Positions 9,093 to 17,080 of a stretch of DNA of 64,000 nucleotides are shown here, in pieces. A model generated the notes under the pieces. The model saw only the letters and a list, made by a program, of their open reading frames with translations. It was not told the DNA's origin and did not search any database. The DNA is from an uncultured Lachnospiraceae bacterium (GTDB taxonomy: Bacteria; Bacillota; Clostridia; Lachnospirales; Lachnospiraceae): assembly GCA_947165025.1 (NCBI GenBank), contig CAMUYQ010000002.1:124001-188000 (forward strand), written 5' to 3'. Position numbers and translations under genes: made by a program. The first letter of the stretch is position 1. The number at the start of each line of letters is the position of its first letter.

Positions 9093-9119
9093 TTAAGTTT
9101 TATGTAACCGGGCCGATAT
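9093..9119 (+). promoter_or_regulatory. Sigma-D promoter of flagellin gene 1
   Basis: TTAAGTTT (9093-9100), an 11-base spacer and GCCGATAT (9112-9119) are a near-perfect sigma-28 promoter. An A/T block at 9062-9082 just upstream resembles an UP element. The start site should be about 9126, giving a ~57-base leader. Confidence 0.93.
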
Positions 9120-9139
9120 ACATAACAAGTAAAGGAACT

Positions 9140-9175
9140 AATCGGAGCGCTCAGCGCTGATTTATTCAAGGAGGA
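9140..9175 (+). promoter_or_regulatory. Flagellin 1 leader hairpin and SD (possible CsrA target)
   Basis: AATC (9140-9143) pairs with GATT (9159-9162), and AGCGC (9146-9150) with GCGCT (9154-9158), with a bulged GG and a TCA loop. Eight bases later comes the SD AAGGAGG (9168-9174), which itself contains a GGA core for CsrA. The arrangement resembles the Bacillus hag leader, where CsrA binds an upstream hairpin site and the SD. CsrA binding is inferred. Confidence 0.55.
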
Positions 9176-9182
9176 AAAGGTT

Positions 9183-10004
9183 ATGGTAGTACAGCACAAC
9201 ATGCAGGCAATGAATGCCAACAGAGTATTAGGGATCACAACAGATTCCCAGAAGAAAGTTACAGAAAAGCTTTCATCCGGTTACAAAGTAAACCGTGCAG
9301 CAGATGATGCAGCAGGCCTTACGATAAGTGAGAAGATGAGAAGCCAGATCAGAGGTCTTACACAGGCTTCTTCAAACGCACAGGACGGTATCTCCTGCGT
9401 ACAGACAGCTGAAGGTGCACTTGCAGAAGTTCACTCAATGCTTCAGAGAATGAACGAGCTGGCAGTTAAGGCAGCTAACGGAACAAATACTTCCGCTGAC
9501 CGTCTTGCTATCCAGAAAGAGGTTTCAGCTCTTACATCTGAGATCTCACGTGTAGCACAGTCTACTCAGTTCAACACACTTAACCTTCTTAACGGTTCGT
9601 TCAAGGATGGTAAGACTCTCCAGGTTGGAACAGCTAACGTTGCAGCTCAGAGAATCACCATCAAGATCTCTGCTATGAACGCTACATCTCTTAAGGTTAA
9701 TGATGTTAACCTCAAGAGCCAGTCAGGCGCTCAGAGTGCGATCACAAAGATCACACAGGCTATCGCTAAAGTTTCTGCTCAGAGATCAGACCTCGGTGCT
9801 GTTCAGAACAGACTTGAGCACACGATCGCCAACCTTGACAACGTTGTTGAGAACACAACAGCAGCAGAGAGCCAGATTCGTGATACAGATATGGCTAAGA
9901 CCATGGTTGAGTACACGAAGAACAACATTCTCGCTCAGGCAGGTACATCAATGCTTGCTCAGGCTAACCAGTCAACGCAGAATGTACTCTCACTGCTCTC
10001 ATAA
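9183..10004 (+). CDS. Flagellin 1 (filament subunit)
   Basis: A 273-residue flagellin with D0/D1 N-terminal helices (MVVQHNMQAMNANR, EKLSSGYKVNRAADDAAGLTIS) and C-terminal helices ending QSTQNVLSLLS. There is almost no central D2/D3 domain, as in other short clostridial flagellins. Cys72 lies in the D1 helix (GISCVQ), unusual for an axial flagellar protein. It is nearly identical to flagellin 2 at 15823: bases 9399-9947 match it exactly while the 5' third differs at more than 20 positions. SD GGAGG is 8 bases before the ATG; its own sigma-D promoter and terminator make it a single-gene unit. Confidence 0.97.
   Translation: MVVQHNMQAMNANRVLGITTDSQKKVTEKLSSGYKVNRAADDAAGLTISEKMRSQIRGLTQASSNAQDGISCVQTAEGALAEVHSMLQRMNELAVKAANGTNTSADRLAIQKEVSALTSEISRVAQSTQFNTLNLLNGSFKDGKTLQVGTANVAAQRITIKISAMNATSLKVNDVNLKSQSGAQSAITKITQAIAKVSAQRSDLGAVQNRLEHTIANLDNVVENTTAAESQIRDTDMAKTMVEYTKNNILAQAGTSMLAQANQSTQNVLSLLS
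9399..9947 (+). repeat. 549-bp perfect duplicate, copy 1 (inside flagellin 1)
   Basis: Read base by base, this stretch is identical to 16039-16587 in flagellin 2. It is flanked on both sides by clearly diverged, mostly synonymous sequence within the same two genes. This is the mark of gene conversion rather than a whole-gene duplication. Confidence 0.95.
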
Positions 10005-10037
10005 AGTTCAAGCTCCAAAAGGTTATAATATATGGAG

Positions 10038-10069
10038 AAAAGGGCCAAACATAAGGCCCTTTTCTTTTT
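10038..10069 (+). terminator. Terminator after flagellin 1
   Basis: AAAAGGGCC (10038-10046) pairs with GGCCCTTTT (10055-10063) around an 8-base loop, then C and five T. It lies 34 bases after the flagellin stop. Confidence 0.93.
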
Positions 10070-10110
10070 GCTGATATGAGCAGGAATATATACAATACAC
10101 ATCGGATTTA

Positions 10111-10119
10111 TGTTATAAT
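10111..10119 (+). promoter_or_regulatory. Extended -10 promoter of the diguanylate cyclase operon
   Basis: TGT-TATAAT is an extended -10 element with no clear -35. The last T is only 7 bases before the ATG at 10127, so transcription should start on or next to the start codon and the mRNA would be leaderless. Confidence 0.7.
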
Positions 10120-10126
10120 ACTCGGG

Positions 10127-11212
10127 ATGAAAACTCTCGTTACTAAAATCAAAGATCTGTTTACGAAGGATACTGCGGGAGAGGGGGAATCCCCCAAGCT
10201 TCTTTTTGTTCTTCGTATTCTGTTTATAAGCATTGCCGTATATTCACTTATCAATGCGATAGGTTTTGCGATCACGGGATTCCCGGAGGCTGTGATATGC
10301 TATGCGGCGGTGCTTATCGTGTACGCTTTTCTGTTTTACAGGAGCTATCATTCATCAACATTCAGTCTGGTCATTTCATCCAATATTATTTCACTCGGAG
10401 GGATAGTAACCGGGTTTGTCATGTTCGGACCTTCGGTTTCGATCCAGAGCTTCTTTATAGTCATTGTGGTGGCGTGCTATTTTTCCGGATACGGATATTA
10501 TAAGATCAAGGGAATATATACAGTAGCGGTGTTTCTTTTGTATTTCGTTGTGGAATCTTTTTCCAGTATGGTAATACCGAGAATAGCAATACCGCTTACG
10601 GGTCAGTTCTGCCTGACGCTCATGAACATTTCGACATCATTCTGGTGTGTTGCCATAATATGCTATGTTTACAGTAAGGATTCGCAACATCTCGAAGGAA
10701 AGCTCATTGAGTACAACAAGATACTCCGCCAGCAGGCCAGTACCGATACTCTTACAGGCCTTCATAACAGAAGAAGTGCCAATGATTATATCGCCAAGCT
10801 GATCAAGAAGAATGATGAAAAAGGCTTCTGCGTATGTATGTGCGATATCGACTTCTTCAAGAAGGTTAATGATTCCTACGGACATGATATCGGTGATATG
10901 GTGCTTGCCGGAGTGGCGCAGACACTTGTCGAGAATGTTACCGAGGACTGCCTTGTTTCCAGATGGGGAGGCGAGGAATTCCTTATCATTTTCCCGAACA
11001 TGAACGGTGATGAGGCAAGGGCTATCGTTGATACGATAAGAGCCAGGATCAAGAAGATCGAGTTTGATACCGGATCCAGAAAGTTCAACATCACAGTGAC
11101 ATACGGACTCGCCGAATACGGATTTGACGGAAATGTTGATGCGGTCGTCAAAGAAGCCGATGACAAGCTCTACATCGGAAAAGAGAACGGCAGAGACCAG
11201 ATCGTATTCTGA
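10127..11212 (+). CDS. Membrane diguanylate cyclase (GGDEF)
   Basis: A 361-residue protein with about six hydrophobic membrane segments (residues ~22-185) and a C-terminal GGDEF domain. The domain starts with TDTLTGLHNRR and has D-F-F-K-K-V-N-D-S-Y-G-H and the active-site loop G281-GEEF-285, so it should make cyclic di-GMP from two GTP. No obvious RxxD inhibitory site was seen before the loop. No HAMP or PAS domain is evident. The open frame begins at 10076, but the promoter at 10111-10119 makes the ATG at 10127 the only sensible start. LicD fusion 1 follows after 2 bases, so c-di-GMP signalling and glycan genes are probably co-transcribed. Confidence 0.92.
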   Translation: MKTLVTKIKDLFTKDTAGEGESPKLLFVLRILFISIAVYSLINAIGFAITGFPEAVICYAAVLIVYAFLFYRSYHSSTFSLVISSNIISLGGIVTGFVMFGPSVSIQSFFIVIVVACYFSGYGYYKIKGIYTVAVFLLYFVVESFSSMVIPRIAIPLTGQFCLTLMNISTSFWCVAIICYVYSKDSQHLEGKLIEYNKILRQQASTDTLTGLHNRRSANDYIAKLIKKNDEKGFCVCMCDIDFFKKVNDSYGHDIGDMVLAGVAQTLVENVTEDCLVSRWGGEEFLIIFPNMNGDEARAIVDTIRARIKKIEFDTGSRKFNITVTYGLAEYGFDGNVDAVVKEADDKLYIGKENGRDQIVF

Positions 11213-11214
11213 TT

Positions 11215-13200
11215 ATGAAAATCCCCGAACAGTTTTATGAACCGGAAGTAAGGGACGGATTTTATGTCCCTTCGCAGATGAAGCGTTACTGGGCGGCCAT
11301 GCTGAATGTGCTTGAGCAGATCGATATTGTCTGCAAAAAGCACGGACTTAAGTATTTTGCTGACTACGGAACGCTCATGGGTGCCGTACGTCATGGCGGA
11401 TTCATTCCGTGGGACGATGATTTTGACATCTCAATGCTTCGTGAAGACTATATGGTCTTTCTGAAGATCGCTGAACGGGAACTTCCTCCCGGATATAAAG
11501 TTCTCTCGATATACAATGATCACAGATCACACACATTTCTGGCCAGGGTCGTAAACTACGATCTAATATCAACAGAGCCGGATTTTCTGAAGGCCAATCA
11601 CAACTGTCCGTACGCCACGGGTGTGGATATATTTCCGATAGACCATTTTGAATATGATGACGGAATAAACGAATACAGAAAAATACTGATCTCCGGATTT
11701 GACGAGATGGCTGACCGTGTCGATGAGGAGGAGAAGAATTTAAACAATCTTCCCAAAGAGATAAGAGACCGTATTCGGTATTTGTGCACTCAGAGCAAAA
11801 CCGGAGTTGAGAACGGAAAGTACATCAAACAACAGCTTCTGATACTGTCTGACAGACTTGCTGCAATCTTTGACAAAGATTCAAGTCATGTCTGCCATTC
11901 ATATTTCTGGGAGAGGAGCAACTTTCAGATATACCCGAAGGAGTATTATGAAAGCACGGTCATGCTGCCTTTTGAAAACACATATATCCCGGCTCCTGTC
12001 GCATATGACAAAGTGCTGGCCGAGTGTTACGGGCCGCGTTATATCACTCCGGTTAGATCGGGAGGTGTTCATGATTACCCGCTGTACTCTGTCCAGAGGG
12101 AATACATGAGACAGGCAGTCGGACGTGTTTATTATCCGGAGTATGAATTCTCCGCGGATGACCTTCAAAGGCCGGCGGTTGAGACGGTCAAAAGGGATCG
12201 GAAGGAAATGGTGTTCCTGCCGTTTTCCCCGAGATACTGGAAGTATATGGAGAAGGAATGGGCAAAGTACATTGACAGTCCCGAGTGGGATGTGTATGTC
12301 ATTCCGATCCCGTATTATACGAAGAAGGAGTATAACGCACATGACAGACTCTGCTATGAAGCATCCGGATATCCGGAATACGTGATGCTTACGGGGTTTG
12401 ATGCGTATGATTTTGATTCAAGACTGCCGGAACGCATAGTGATCCAGAACCCGTACGATGATTATGACAGTGCCATATCCGTACATCCGAGGTTCTATAC
12501 GGATCTGCTCAGGCAGATAACGAAGGAACTTGTATATATCCCATATTTTGAGACCGATGAGTATGGGGAAGATGATGAGCGTTCGGTCATAGTATCATCG
12601 TATTATGTCCGCGTTCCGGGTGTTACAAGATCAGATAAGGTCATTCTGTTTTCCGATAACATGAGAAACAGGTATATCGACGAACTGACCGCATTCGCGG
12701 GAGAGGACACGAGACAGATATGGGAGGTGCGGTTGGAAGCGGATCCATTAATTGCGCCGGATAAAGAGTGCATAGGGCTTCTTGCCGAAGATGTCCCTGA
12801 TGAGTGGTGGAAATACCTTATCGATGATGACGGGGAAGGAATAAAGGTCCTTCTTTATCATATCAATCCGGGGAATCCGGTGATGGATGGTCAGAAGTAT
12901 TTTGACAAGATGGACAGGGTGTTTGAAGTGTTCAAACAGAACAGGGATAAAATGACGATCATCTGGCACATGAGTCCCGAGGCCATTTCCCTGCTTCGTA
13001 CCGATTACCCGCAGATAGCTGCAAAGATCCATGACATGGTTGAGCGATTTGAGAAAGAGGATCTGGGTATAATACTTGAAAGTGATGATATAACAAAGGC
13101 CGTTGCGGTTGCCGATGCCTATTACGGAGACAGGGATAATGTGATGTATTCCGTCATGAAGCTCGGAAAGCCTGTAATGATCCAGAACATAGAGATTTAG
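11215..13200 (+). CDS. LicD-family phosphotransferase with C-terminal extra domain (copy 1)
   Basis: A 661-residue protein. Residues ~25-260 are a LicD/fukutin-type nucleotidyltransferase domain with YFADYGTLMGAVRHGG and P65-WDDDFD-71, the metal-binding aspartates. LicD proteins move phosphocholine, ribitol-phosphate or similar groups from a CDP donor to a glycan. Residues ~310-661 form a second domain with IQNPYDDYDSA, IPYF, a DNMRNRYIDELTAFAG segment and D634-AYYGD-639 followed by GKPVMIQN; it resembles the nucleotide-binding half of CDP-glycerol glycerophosphotransferase-like GT-B proteins. The same architecture recurs at 38326. Sited in the flagellin island, next to a CDP-polyol gene set. 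Confidence 0.82.
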   Translation: MKIPEQFYEPEVRDGFYVPSQMKRYWAAMLNVLEQIDIVCKKHGLKYFADYGTLMGAVRHGGFIPWDDDFDISMLREDYMVFLKIAERELPPGYKVLSIYNDHRSHTFLARVVNYDLISTEPDFLKANHNCPYATGVDIFPIDHFEYDDGINEYRKILISGFDEMADRVDEEEKNLNNLPKEIRDRIRYLCTQSKTGVENGKYIKQQLLILSDRLAAIFDKDSSHVCHSYFWERSNFQIYPKEYYESTVMLPFENTYIPAPVAYDKVLAECYGPRYITPVRSGGVHDYPLYSVQREYMRQAVGRVYYPEYEFSADDLQRPAVETVKRDRKEMVFLPFSPRYWKYMEKEWAKYIDSPEWDVYVIPIPYYTKKEYNAHDRLCYEASGYPEYVMLTGFDAYDFDSRLPERIVIQNPYDDYDSAISVHPRFYTDLLRQITKELVYIPYFETDEYGEDDERSVIVSSYYVRVPGVTRSDKVILFSDNMRNRYIDELTAFAGEDTRQIWEVRLEADPLIAPDKECIGLLAEDVPDEWWKYLIDDDGEGIKVLLYHINPGNPVMDGQKYFDKMDRVFEVFKQNRDKMTIIWHMSPEAISLLRTDYPQIAAKIHDMVERFEKEDLGIILESDDITKAVAVADAYYGDRDNVMYSVMKLGKPVMIQNIEI

Positions 13201-13205
13201 ATGCC

Positions 13206-14390
13206 ATGAATATTCTGTTTTACCGGTACGGGAGCATATGTGAGGAGGATATCCTCAAATGTTTCAGACAGTCCGGGCATAAATGCATAACGATCGAAGA
13301 TGAGATAAGAGACAAAAGCATTACAGGTGCCGATTCGGTGCGCCTTGTGGATGAAAAACTGCAAAATGATGCTTTTGACTGTGTATTTACCATTAACTTT
13401 TATCCTTCGATATCGGATCTGTGTAATGTTTATCATATCAGGTATATCTGCTGGGTTGTCGACAGCCCGGTCCTTGAACTGTTCGCATCATCGATATCAA
13501 ACGAATACAACAGGGTGTTCGTATTTGACAGAAGCCAGTACGAAGACATATGTGCTTTTAATCCCGGAAGAATATTTCATTATCCGCTTGCAGTCGATAC
13601 GGATGCAAAACAGGATGTGATCAAAGAGGCGGTCGCAAACGGTCGATCAAAGACTTATAAATCCGATATTTCGTTTGTTGGGTCCCTTTATTCAGAGAAG
13701 GACCCGGTGAACAGTCTCAAGGATGATGCGCCGGATTACCTGAAAGGCTATCTGGAGGGTATCTGCGAAGCACAACTTAAGGTTTACGGGTACTATTTTG
13801 CACAGGAACTGCTTGATGAGAAGATCATGGATGATTTCAAGGCGCATGTTAATGATTATTATGTGATGAAGTGCGAAAATCATCTGACGGACCGTATTGT
13901 TATCGGGCAGTATTATCTCGGAAATCATATTACTGCGATGGAAAGGGAGCGTCTGATATCACACATTTCAGAACTATATCCCCTCGATCTTTATACAAGA
14001 AGTGATACCGCACCGGTAAGACGGGCAAACTGTAAGGGCGGCTGCGAAACACTGACGGAAATGCCGGTGATATTTCATGAGAGCAGGATCAATATCAACC
14101 CGACATCCAAGGCCATTCGTTCGGGAGTACCGCTCAGGGTATTTGACATATTTGCATGCGAAGGCTTTATGCTCAGTAACTATCAGACAGAGATGTGTGA
14201 ACTGTTTGTTCCGGGAGAGGACTTCGTGTACTATGATTCGATCGAACAGGTGCCGGAACTGATCGTGTACTATCTTGAACATGAAGACAAGCGCAGGGAA
14301 ATATCACATAACGGATATACAAAAGTTAAGGAAGAGTACAGTTATATGGTAAGACTGAACGGCCTTCTCCTTAAGGCCTTTGAAAACTGA
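13206..14390 (+). CDS. CgeB/DUF3880-like glycosyltransferase (copy 1)
   Basis: A 394-residue GT-B-like protein. The N-terminal half has MNILFYRYGSICEEDIL and YICWVVDSPVLELF, typical of DUF3880; the C-terminal half has RININPTSKAIRSGVPLRVFDIFACEGF-like motifs (positions ~290-330) and ends in a coiled helix, as in glyco_trans_1_2/CgeB. It is clearly homologous to the gene at 21877. Sugar and acceptor unknown. Starts 5 bases after the LicD fusion and overlaps nothing; weak SD. Confidence 0.78.
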   Translation: MNILFYRYGSICEEDILKCFRQSGHKCITIEDEIRDKSITGADSVRLVDEKLQNDAFDCVFTINFYPSISDLCNVYHIRYICWVVDSPVLELFASSISNEYNRVFVFDRSQYEDICAFNPGRIFHYPLAVDTDAKQDVIKEAVANGRSKTYKSDISFVGSLYSEKDPVNSLKDDAPDYLKGYLEGICEAQLKVYGYYFAQELLDEKIMDDFKAHVNDYYVMKCENHLTDRIVIGQYYLGNHITAMERERLISHISELYPLDLYTRSDTAPVRRANCKGGCETLTEMPVIFHESRININPTSKAIRSGVPLRVFDIFACEGFMLSNYQTEMCELFVPGEDFVYYDSIEQVPELIVYYLEHEDKRREISHNGYTKVKEEYSYMVRLNGLLLKAFEN

Positions 14391-14406
14391 GGGAAAGGAT
14401 TTTTAT

Positions 14407-15546
14407 ATGAGGTTCATTTCGATCGCGGCACGCCCTATGCCCAAAGGTCCCTGTGGCGGAGCAGGCGGTGTATGCTACAGACTGATGAAGGCAAATGAGA
14501 ATTACAGGTTGTTTGAGGATGCATTATTTATTTTTACGGATAAATGTGTCAGCACTCTGACCGGTGAGACGGACCTGCCGTTTGCACTTGAAGAATTCCA
14601 GATAATGAGACTGAAGGAGTTTTATACGGCTCTTAATAATATTGTGCATTACAGTAATAATGATTTTATAGTATTTCACAATATTGAAAGTTTTTATGCT
14701 TATAAGGAGTGCTTCCCCACAACCGGTCGGACACTTGTGGTATATCACCAGCAGGGAAGCATGTACAGCGAATCGCTGTTTATGGGGAAAAAACCGGATG
14801 AAGAATATGAGAGAGTGTGCTTTGATATTACCAGATGCGCTGTGGAAAAATCGGATATTTTTGCGTTTCCTTCAAGGGGAGCAAAGCAGGCTCTGATCGA
14901 CACGCTTCCGGAAATAGCTCCATATCTGGAGACAAAAGAGGAAGTAATCCTGTACAACGGCTGTTCTCCGGTCCTTCCGACAGAACCCGGCCCCATGGAT
15001 GCATTGATTGAGATCCTGGATCAGGTAAAGGGCAATGTATTCATTACTGTAGCCACTCTGAATGAGGCAAAGGGTGTAGAGCGTCTGCCGGAATTCTTTA
15101 AAGAGTATGGAAAATATGTGGAGGATTTTTTCTGGATAGTTATTGGAAACGGTGCAAAGAAACAGGAATTGTCTGCCGGACTGGAGGGATTGGAGGGACA
15201 CTGTATCTGGCTTGACGGCTGGGTTGATAACGGGGATATCATCCGCCTGTATGACAGTGCTGATTTTTATATTCTGTCCCACAGGTTCTCAATCTTTGAC
15301 TATGCAACGATCGAGGCCATGCATATGGGGTGCGTTCCGGTCCTTACCCGCGTTGGCGGGAATCTTGAAATGATAATCGAAGGTAACGGATATTTCCTTG
15401 ATGATGATCTGAGCGCTGAAGGCTTTATTAAATGGCTGAAAGATCAGGACCTGGATGGGCTTAAAGCACAGAACAGGCGTATAGCGGGCGAGAGATTCAG
15501 CGAATACAGTATGTTAAAGGCCTATAATGACCTTGCAGAGGCTTGA
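14407..15546 (+). CDS. Family 4-like glycosyltransferase (GT-B)
   Basis: A 379-residue GT-B protein: an N-terminal half with PKGPCGGAGGVCYRL, middle FVFHN-like and YHQQGSMYS segments, and a C-terminal half with ATLNEAKGVERLPEFF, IGNG, WLDGWVDN and SIFDYATIEAMHMGCVPVLT, the GT4 donor-binding region. The frame opens at 14380, overlapping the previous gene, but the ATG at 14407 has an AAAGGA SD and begins the typical strand. Last gene of the DGC-LicD-CgeB-GT4 set. Confidence 0.82.
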   Translation: MRFISIAARPMPKGPCGGAGGVCYRLMKANENYRLFEDALFIFTDKCVSTLTGETDLPFALEEFQIMRLKEFYTALNNIVHYSNNDFIVFHNIESFYAYKECFPTTGRTLVVYHQQGSMYSESLFMGKKPDEEYERVCFDITRCAVEKSDIFAFPSRGAKQALIDTLPEIAPYLETKEEVILYNGCSPVLPTEPGPMDALIEILDQVKGNVFITVATLNEAKGVERLPEFFKEYGKYVEDFFWIVIGNGAKKQELSAGLEGLEGHCIWLDGWVDNGDIIRLYDSADFYILSHRFSIFDYATIEAMHMGCVPVLTRVGGNLEMIIEGNGYFLDDDLSAEGFIKWLKDQDLDGLKAQNRRIAGERFSEYSMLKAYNDLAEA

Positions 15547-15657
15547 CAGTAGGTAAATTGAAGTAAAACAGAGCATCATATTTGGTTAATGTATCTATTT
15601 AAATGAAATTACTTAGGTGGTATAATGTGATTTGTAATAGATAAAGGTCGATTTTAT

Positions 15658-15670
15658 GGGGCTTTGCCCC
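15658..15670 (+). other. Small hairpin upstream of flagellin 2
   Basis: GGGGC-TTT-GCCCC forms a tight 5-bp hairpin followed by A/T-rich sequence but no immediate T-run. A TATAAT at 15621-15626 precedes it. It may be a poor terminator for the upstream glycosyltransferase set; I cannot assign it firmly. The A/T block 15680-15700 just after it resembles an UP element for the sigma-D promoter. Confidence 0.3.
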
Positions 15671-15707
15671 GGATTTGAAAAGTTTTTAAAATTTTTTAAA
15701 AAGGGGG

Positions 15708-15734
15708 TTAAGTTTTCAAAAAGAGGTCCGATAT
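15708..15734 (+). promoter_or_regulatory. Sigma-D promoter of flagellin gene 2
   Basis: TTAAGTTT (15708-15715), an 11-base spacer and TCCGATAT (15727-15734) match the sigma-28 consensus with one -10 change from flagellin 1. The start site should be about 15741. Confidence 0.92.
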
Positions 15735-15743
15735 ATATTACAA

Positions 15744-15815
15744 GTAAAGGAAATAGGTCCTTTACAAACCATCAAACTTACAGCAGGGAAGCTGTAAGAC
15801 AATAATTCAAGGAGG
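15744..15815 (+). promoter_or_regulatory. Flagellin 2 leader: two hairpins, one presenting a GGGA loop (CsrA-type site)
   Basis: GTAAAGGA (15744-15751) pairs perfectly with TCCTTTAC (15758-15765). CTTACAGC (15777-15784) pairs perfectly with GCTGTAAG (15791-15798) and shows AGGGAA in its loop, the classic way CsrA sites are presented. The SD AAGGAGG at 15809-15815 would be a second site. The first hairpin sits at the 5' end of the transcript and may protect it from decay. Confidence 0.65.
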
Positions 15816-15822
15816 AATGAAT

Positions 15823-16644
15823 ATGGTAGTACAACACAACATGCAGGCGATGAACGCCAACAGACAGTTAGGAGTTACGACAGAAGGACAGAAGAAGGTT
15901 ACTGAAAAGCTTTCATCCGGTTACAAAGTTAACCGTGCAGCAGACGATGCAGCAGGTCTCACAATCAGTGAGAAGATGAGAAGCCAGATCAGAGGTCTTA
16001 CACAGGCTTCTTCTAACGCACAGGACGGTGTTTCTTGTGTACAGACAGCTGAAGGTGCACTTGCAGAAGTTCACTCAATGCTTCAGAGAATGAACGAGCT
16101 GGCAGTTAAGGCAGCTAACGGAACAAATACTTCCGCTGACCGTCTTGCTATCCAGAAAGAGGTTTCAGCTCTTACATCTGAGATCTCACGTGTAGCACAG
16201 TCTACTCAGTTCAACACACTTAACCTTCTTAACGGTTCGTTCAAGGATGGTAAGACTCTCCAGGTTGGAACAGCTAACGTTGCAGCTCAGAGAATCACCA
16301 TCAAGATCTCTGCTATGAACGCTACATCTCTTAAGGTTAATGATGTTAACCTCAAGAGCCAGTCAGGCGCTCAGAGTGCGATCACAAAGATCACACAGGC
16401 TATCGCTAAAGTTTCTGCTCAGAGATCAGACCTCGGTGCTGTTCAGAACAGACTTGAGCACACGATCGCCAACCTTGACAACGTTGTTGAGAACACAACA
16501 GCAGCAGAGAGCCAGATTCGTGATACAGATATGGCTAAGACCATGGTTGAGTACACGAAGAACAACATTCTCGCTCAGGCAGGTACAGCAATGCTTGCAC
16601 AGGCTAACCAGTCTACACAGAATGTTCTTTCACTTCTCGGCTAA
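15823..16644 (+). CDS. Flagellin 2 (filament subunit)
   Basis: A 273-residue flagellin with the same short D0/D1 form as flagellin 1. Protein differences are few: VLGITTDS becomes QLGVTTEG near residue 15, I70V, S-to-A in GTAML near the end, and a final Gly for Ser. It keeps Cys72. An in-frame ATG at 15817 exists, but GGAGG would be only one base away; the ATG at 15823 has a 7-base spacing and aligns with flagellin 1. Followed by its own terminator, then the Maf glycosyltransferase pair. Confidence 0.97.
   Translation: MVVQHNMQAMNANRQLGVTTEGQKKVTEKLSSGYKVNRAADDAAGLTISEKMRSQIRGLTQASSNAQDGVSCVQTAEGALAEVHSMLQRMNELAVKAANGTNTSADRLAIQKEVSALTSEISRVAQSTQFNTLNLLNGSFKDGKTLQVGTANVAAQRITIKISAMNATSLKVNDVNLKSQSGAQSAITKITQAIAKVSAQRSDLGAVQNRLEHTIANLDNVVENTTAAESQIRDTDMAKTMVEYTKNNILAQAGTAMLAQANQSTQNVLSLLG
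16039..16587 (+). repeat. 549-bp perfect duplicate, copy 2 (inside flagellin 2)
   Basis: Identical at every base to 9399-9947. It covers the D1 helix from codon 73 through most of the C-terminal D0 helix. Confidence 0.95.
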
Positions 16645-16686
16645 TAGCATCCTAACAGTCTAACAGACAACAGGTCGCTACTATAG

Positions 16687-16715
16687 AAAAGAGGTCGGTT
16701 TACCGGCCTCTTTTC
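16687..16715 (+). terminator. Terminator after flagellin 2
   Basis: AAAAGAGGTCGG (16687-16698) pairs with CCGGCCTCTTTT (16703-16714) around TTTA, with one G-U pair. The downstream arm ends in four T. Confidence 0.85.
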
Positions 16716-16728
16716 GATTGCAAAAATA

Positions 16729-16758
16729 TTGTGTAAATGCGCTTAAATGGAATATAAT
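16729..16758 (+). promoter_or_regulatory. Sigma-A promoter of the Maf pair
   Basis: TTGTGT (16729-16734), an 18-base spacer and TATAAT (16753-16758). The ATG at 16766 lies 7 bases after the -10, and there is no SD, so the transcript should be leaderless. Confidence 0.6.
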
Positions 16759-16765
16759 AGATACC

Positions 16766-17080
16766 ATGGATGAACTGATATTACTAATTGAAGAGACTGT
16801 TTCAGCTCTCATGCGTTACAGTATGGAAGAGTATGGAGAAAAGGCTCAGAAGACAGTTGATGATATGATGGCGCTTCTTCCTGCGATAATTAACTGCTAC
16901 AGCGATCCGAAGATGGAAGATGTAAAGCAGGATGCATTATACTGGCCCGGACAGATGGAAAGGATCATTAAGGCTCTTGAAAGCCATGACAGGTTTGAGG
17001 CGGTCGATGTCCTGTATAATGAAACACGCCCCAATCTTACGGAACTTCGCGACATGCTAAGGGAAAGAGGGCTGTTATGA
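16766..17080 (+). CDS. Small helical protein paired with Maf, function unknown
   Basis: A 104-residue acidic, all-helical protein (MDELILLIEETVSAL at the start, RPNLTELRDMLRERG at the end). I do not recognise a family. Its stop overlaps the Maf start in ATGA, so the two are made in fixed ratio, which hints at a chaperone, docking partner or subunit for Maf. A frame extending upstream to 16718 would include the promoter, so the ATG at 16766 is chosen. Confidence 0.7.
   Translation: MDELILLIEETVSALMRYSMEEYGEKAQKTVDDMMALLPAIINCYSDPKMEDVKQDALYWPGQMERIIKALESHDRFEAVDVLYNETRPNLTELRDMLRERGLL

Noticed and set aside
9700-10074. Open frame of 124 codons in flagellin 1 (and its twin at 16340-16663 in flagellin 2).
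   Set aside because: It lies in another frame of a strongly coding gene, has no SD, and repeats only because the flagellins are duplicated.
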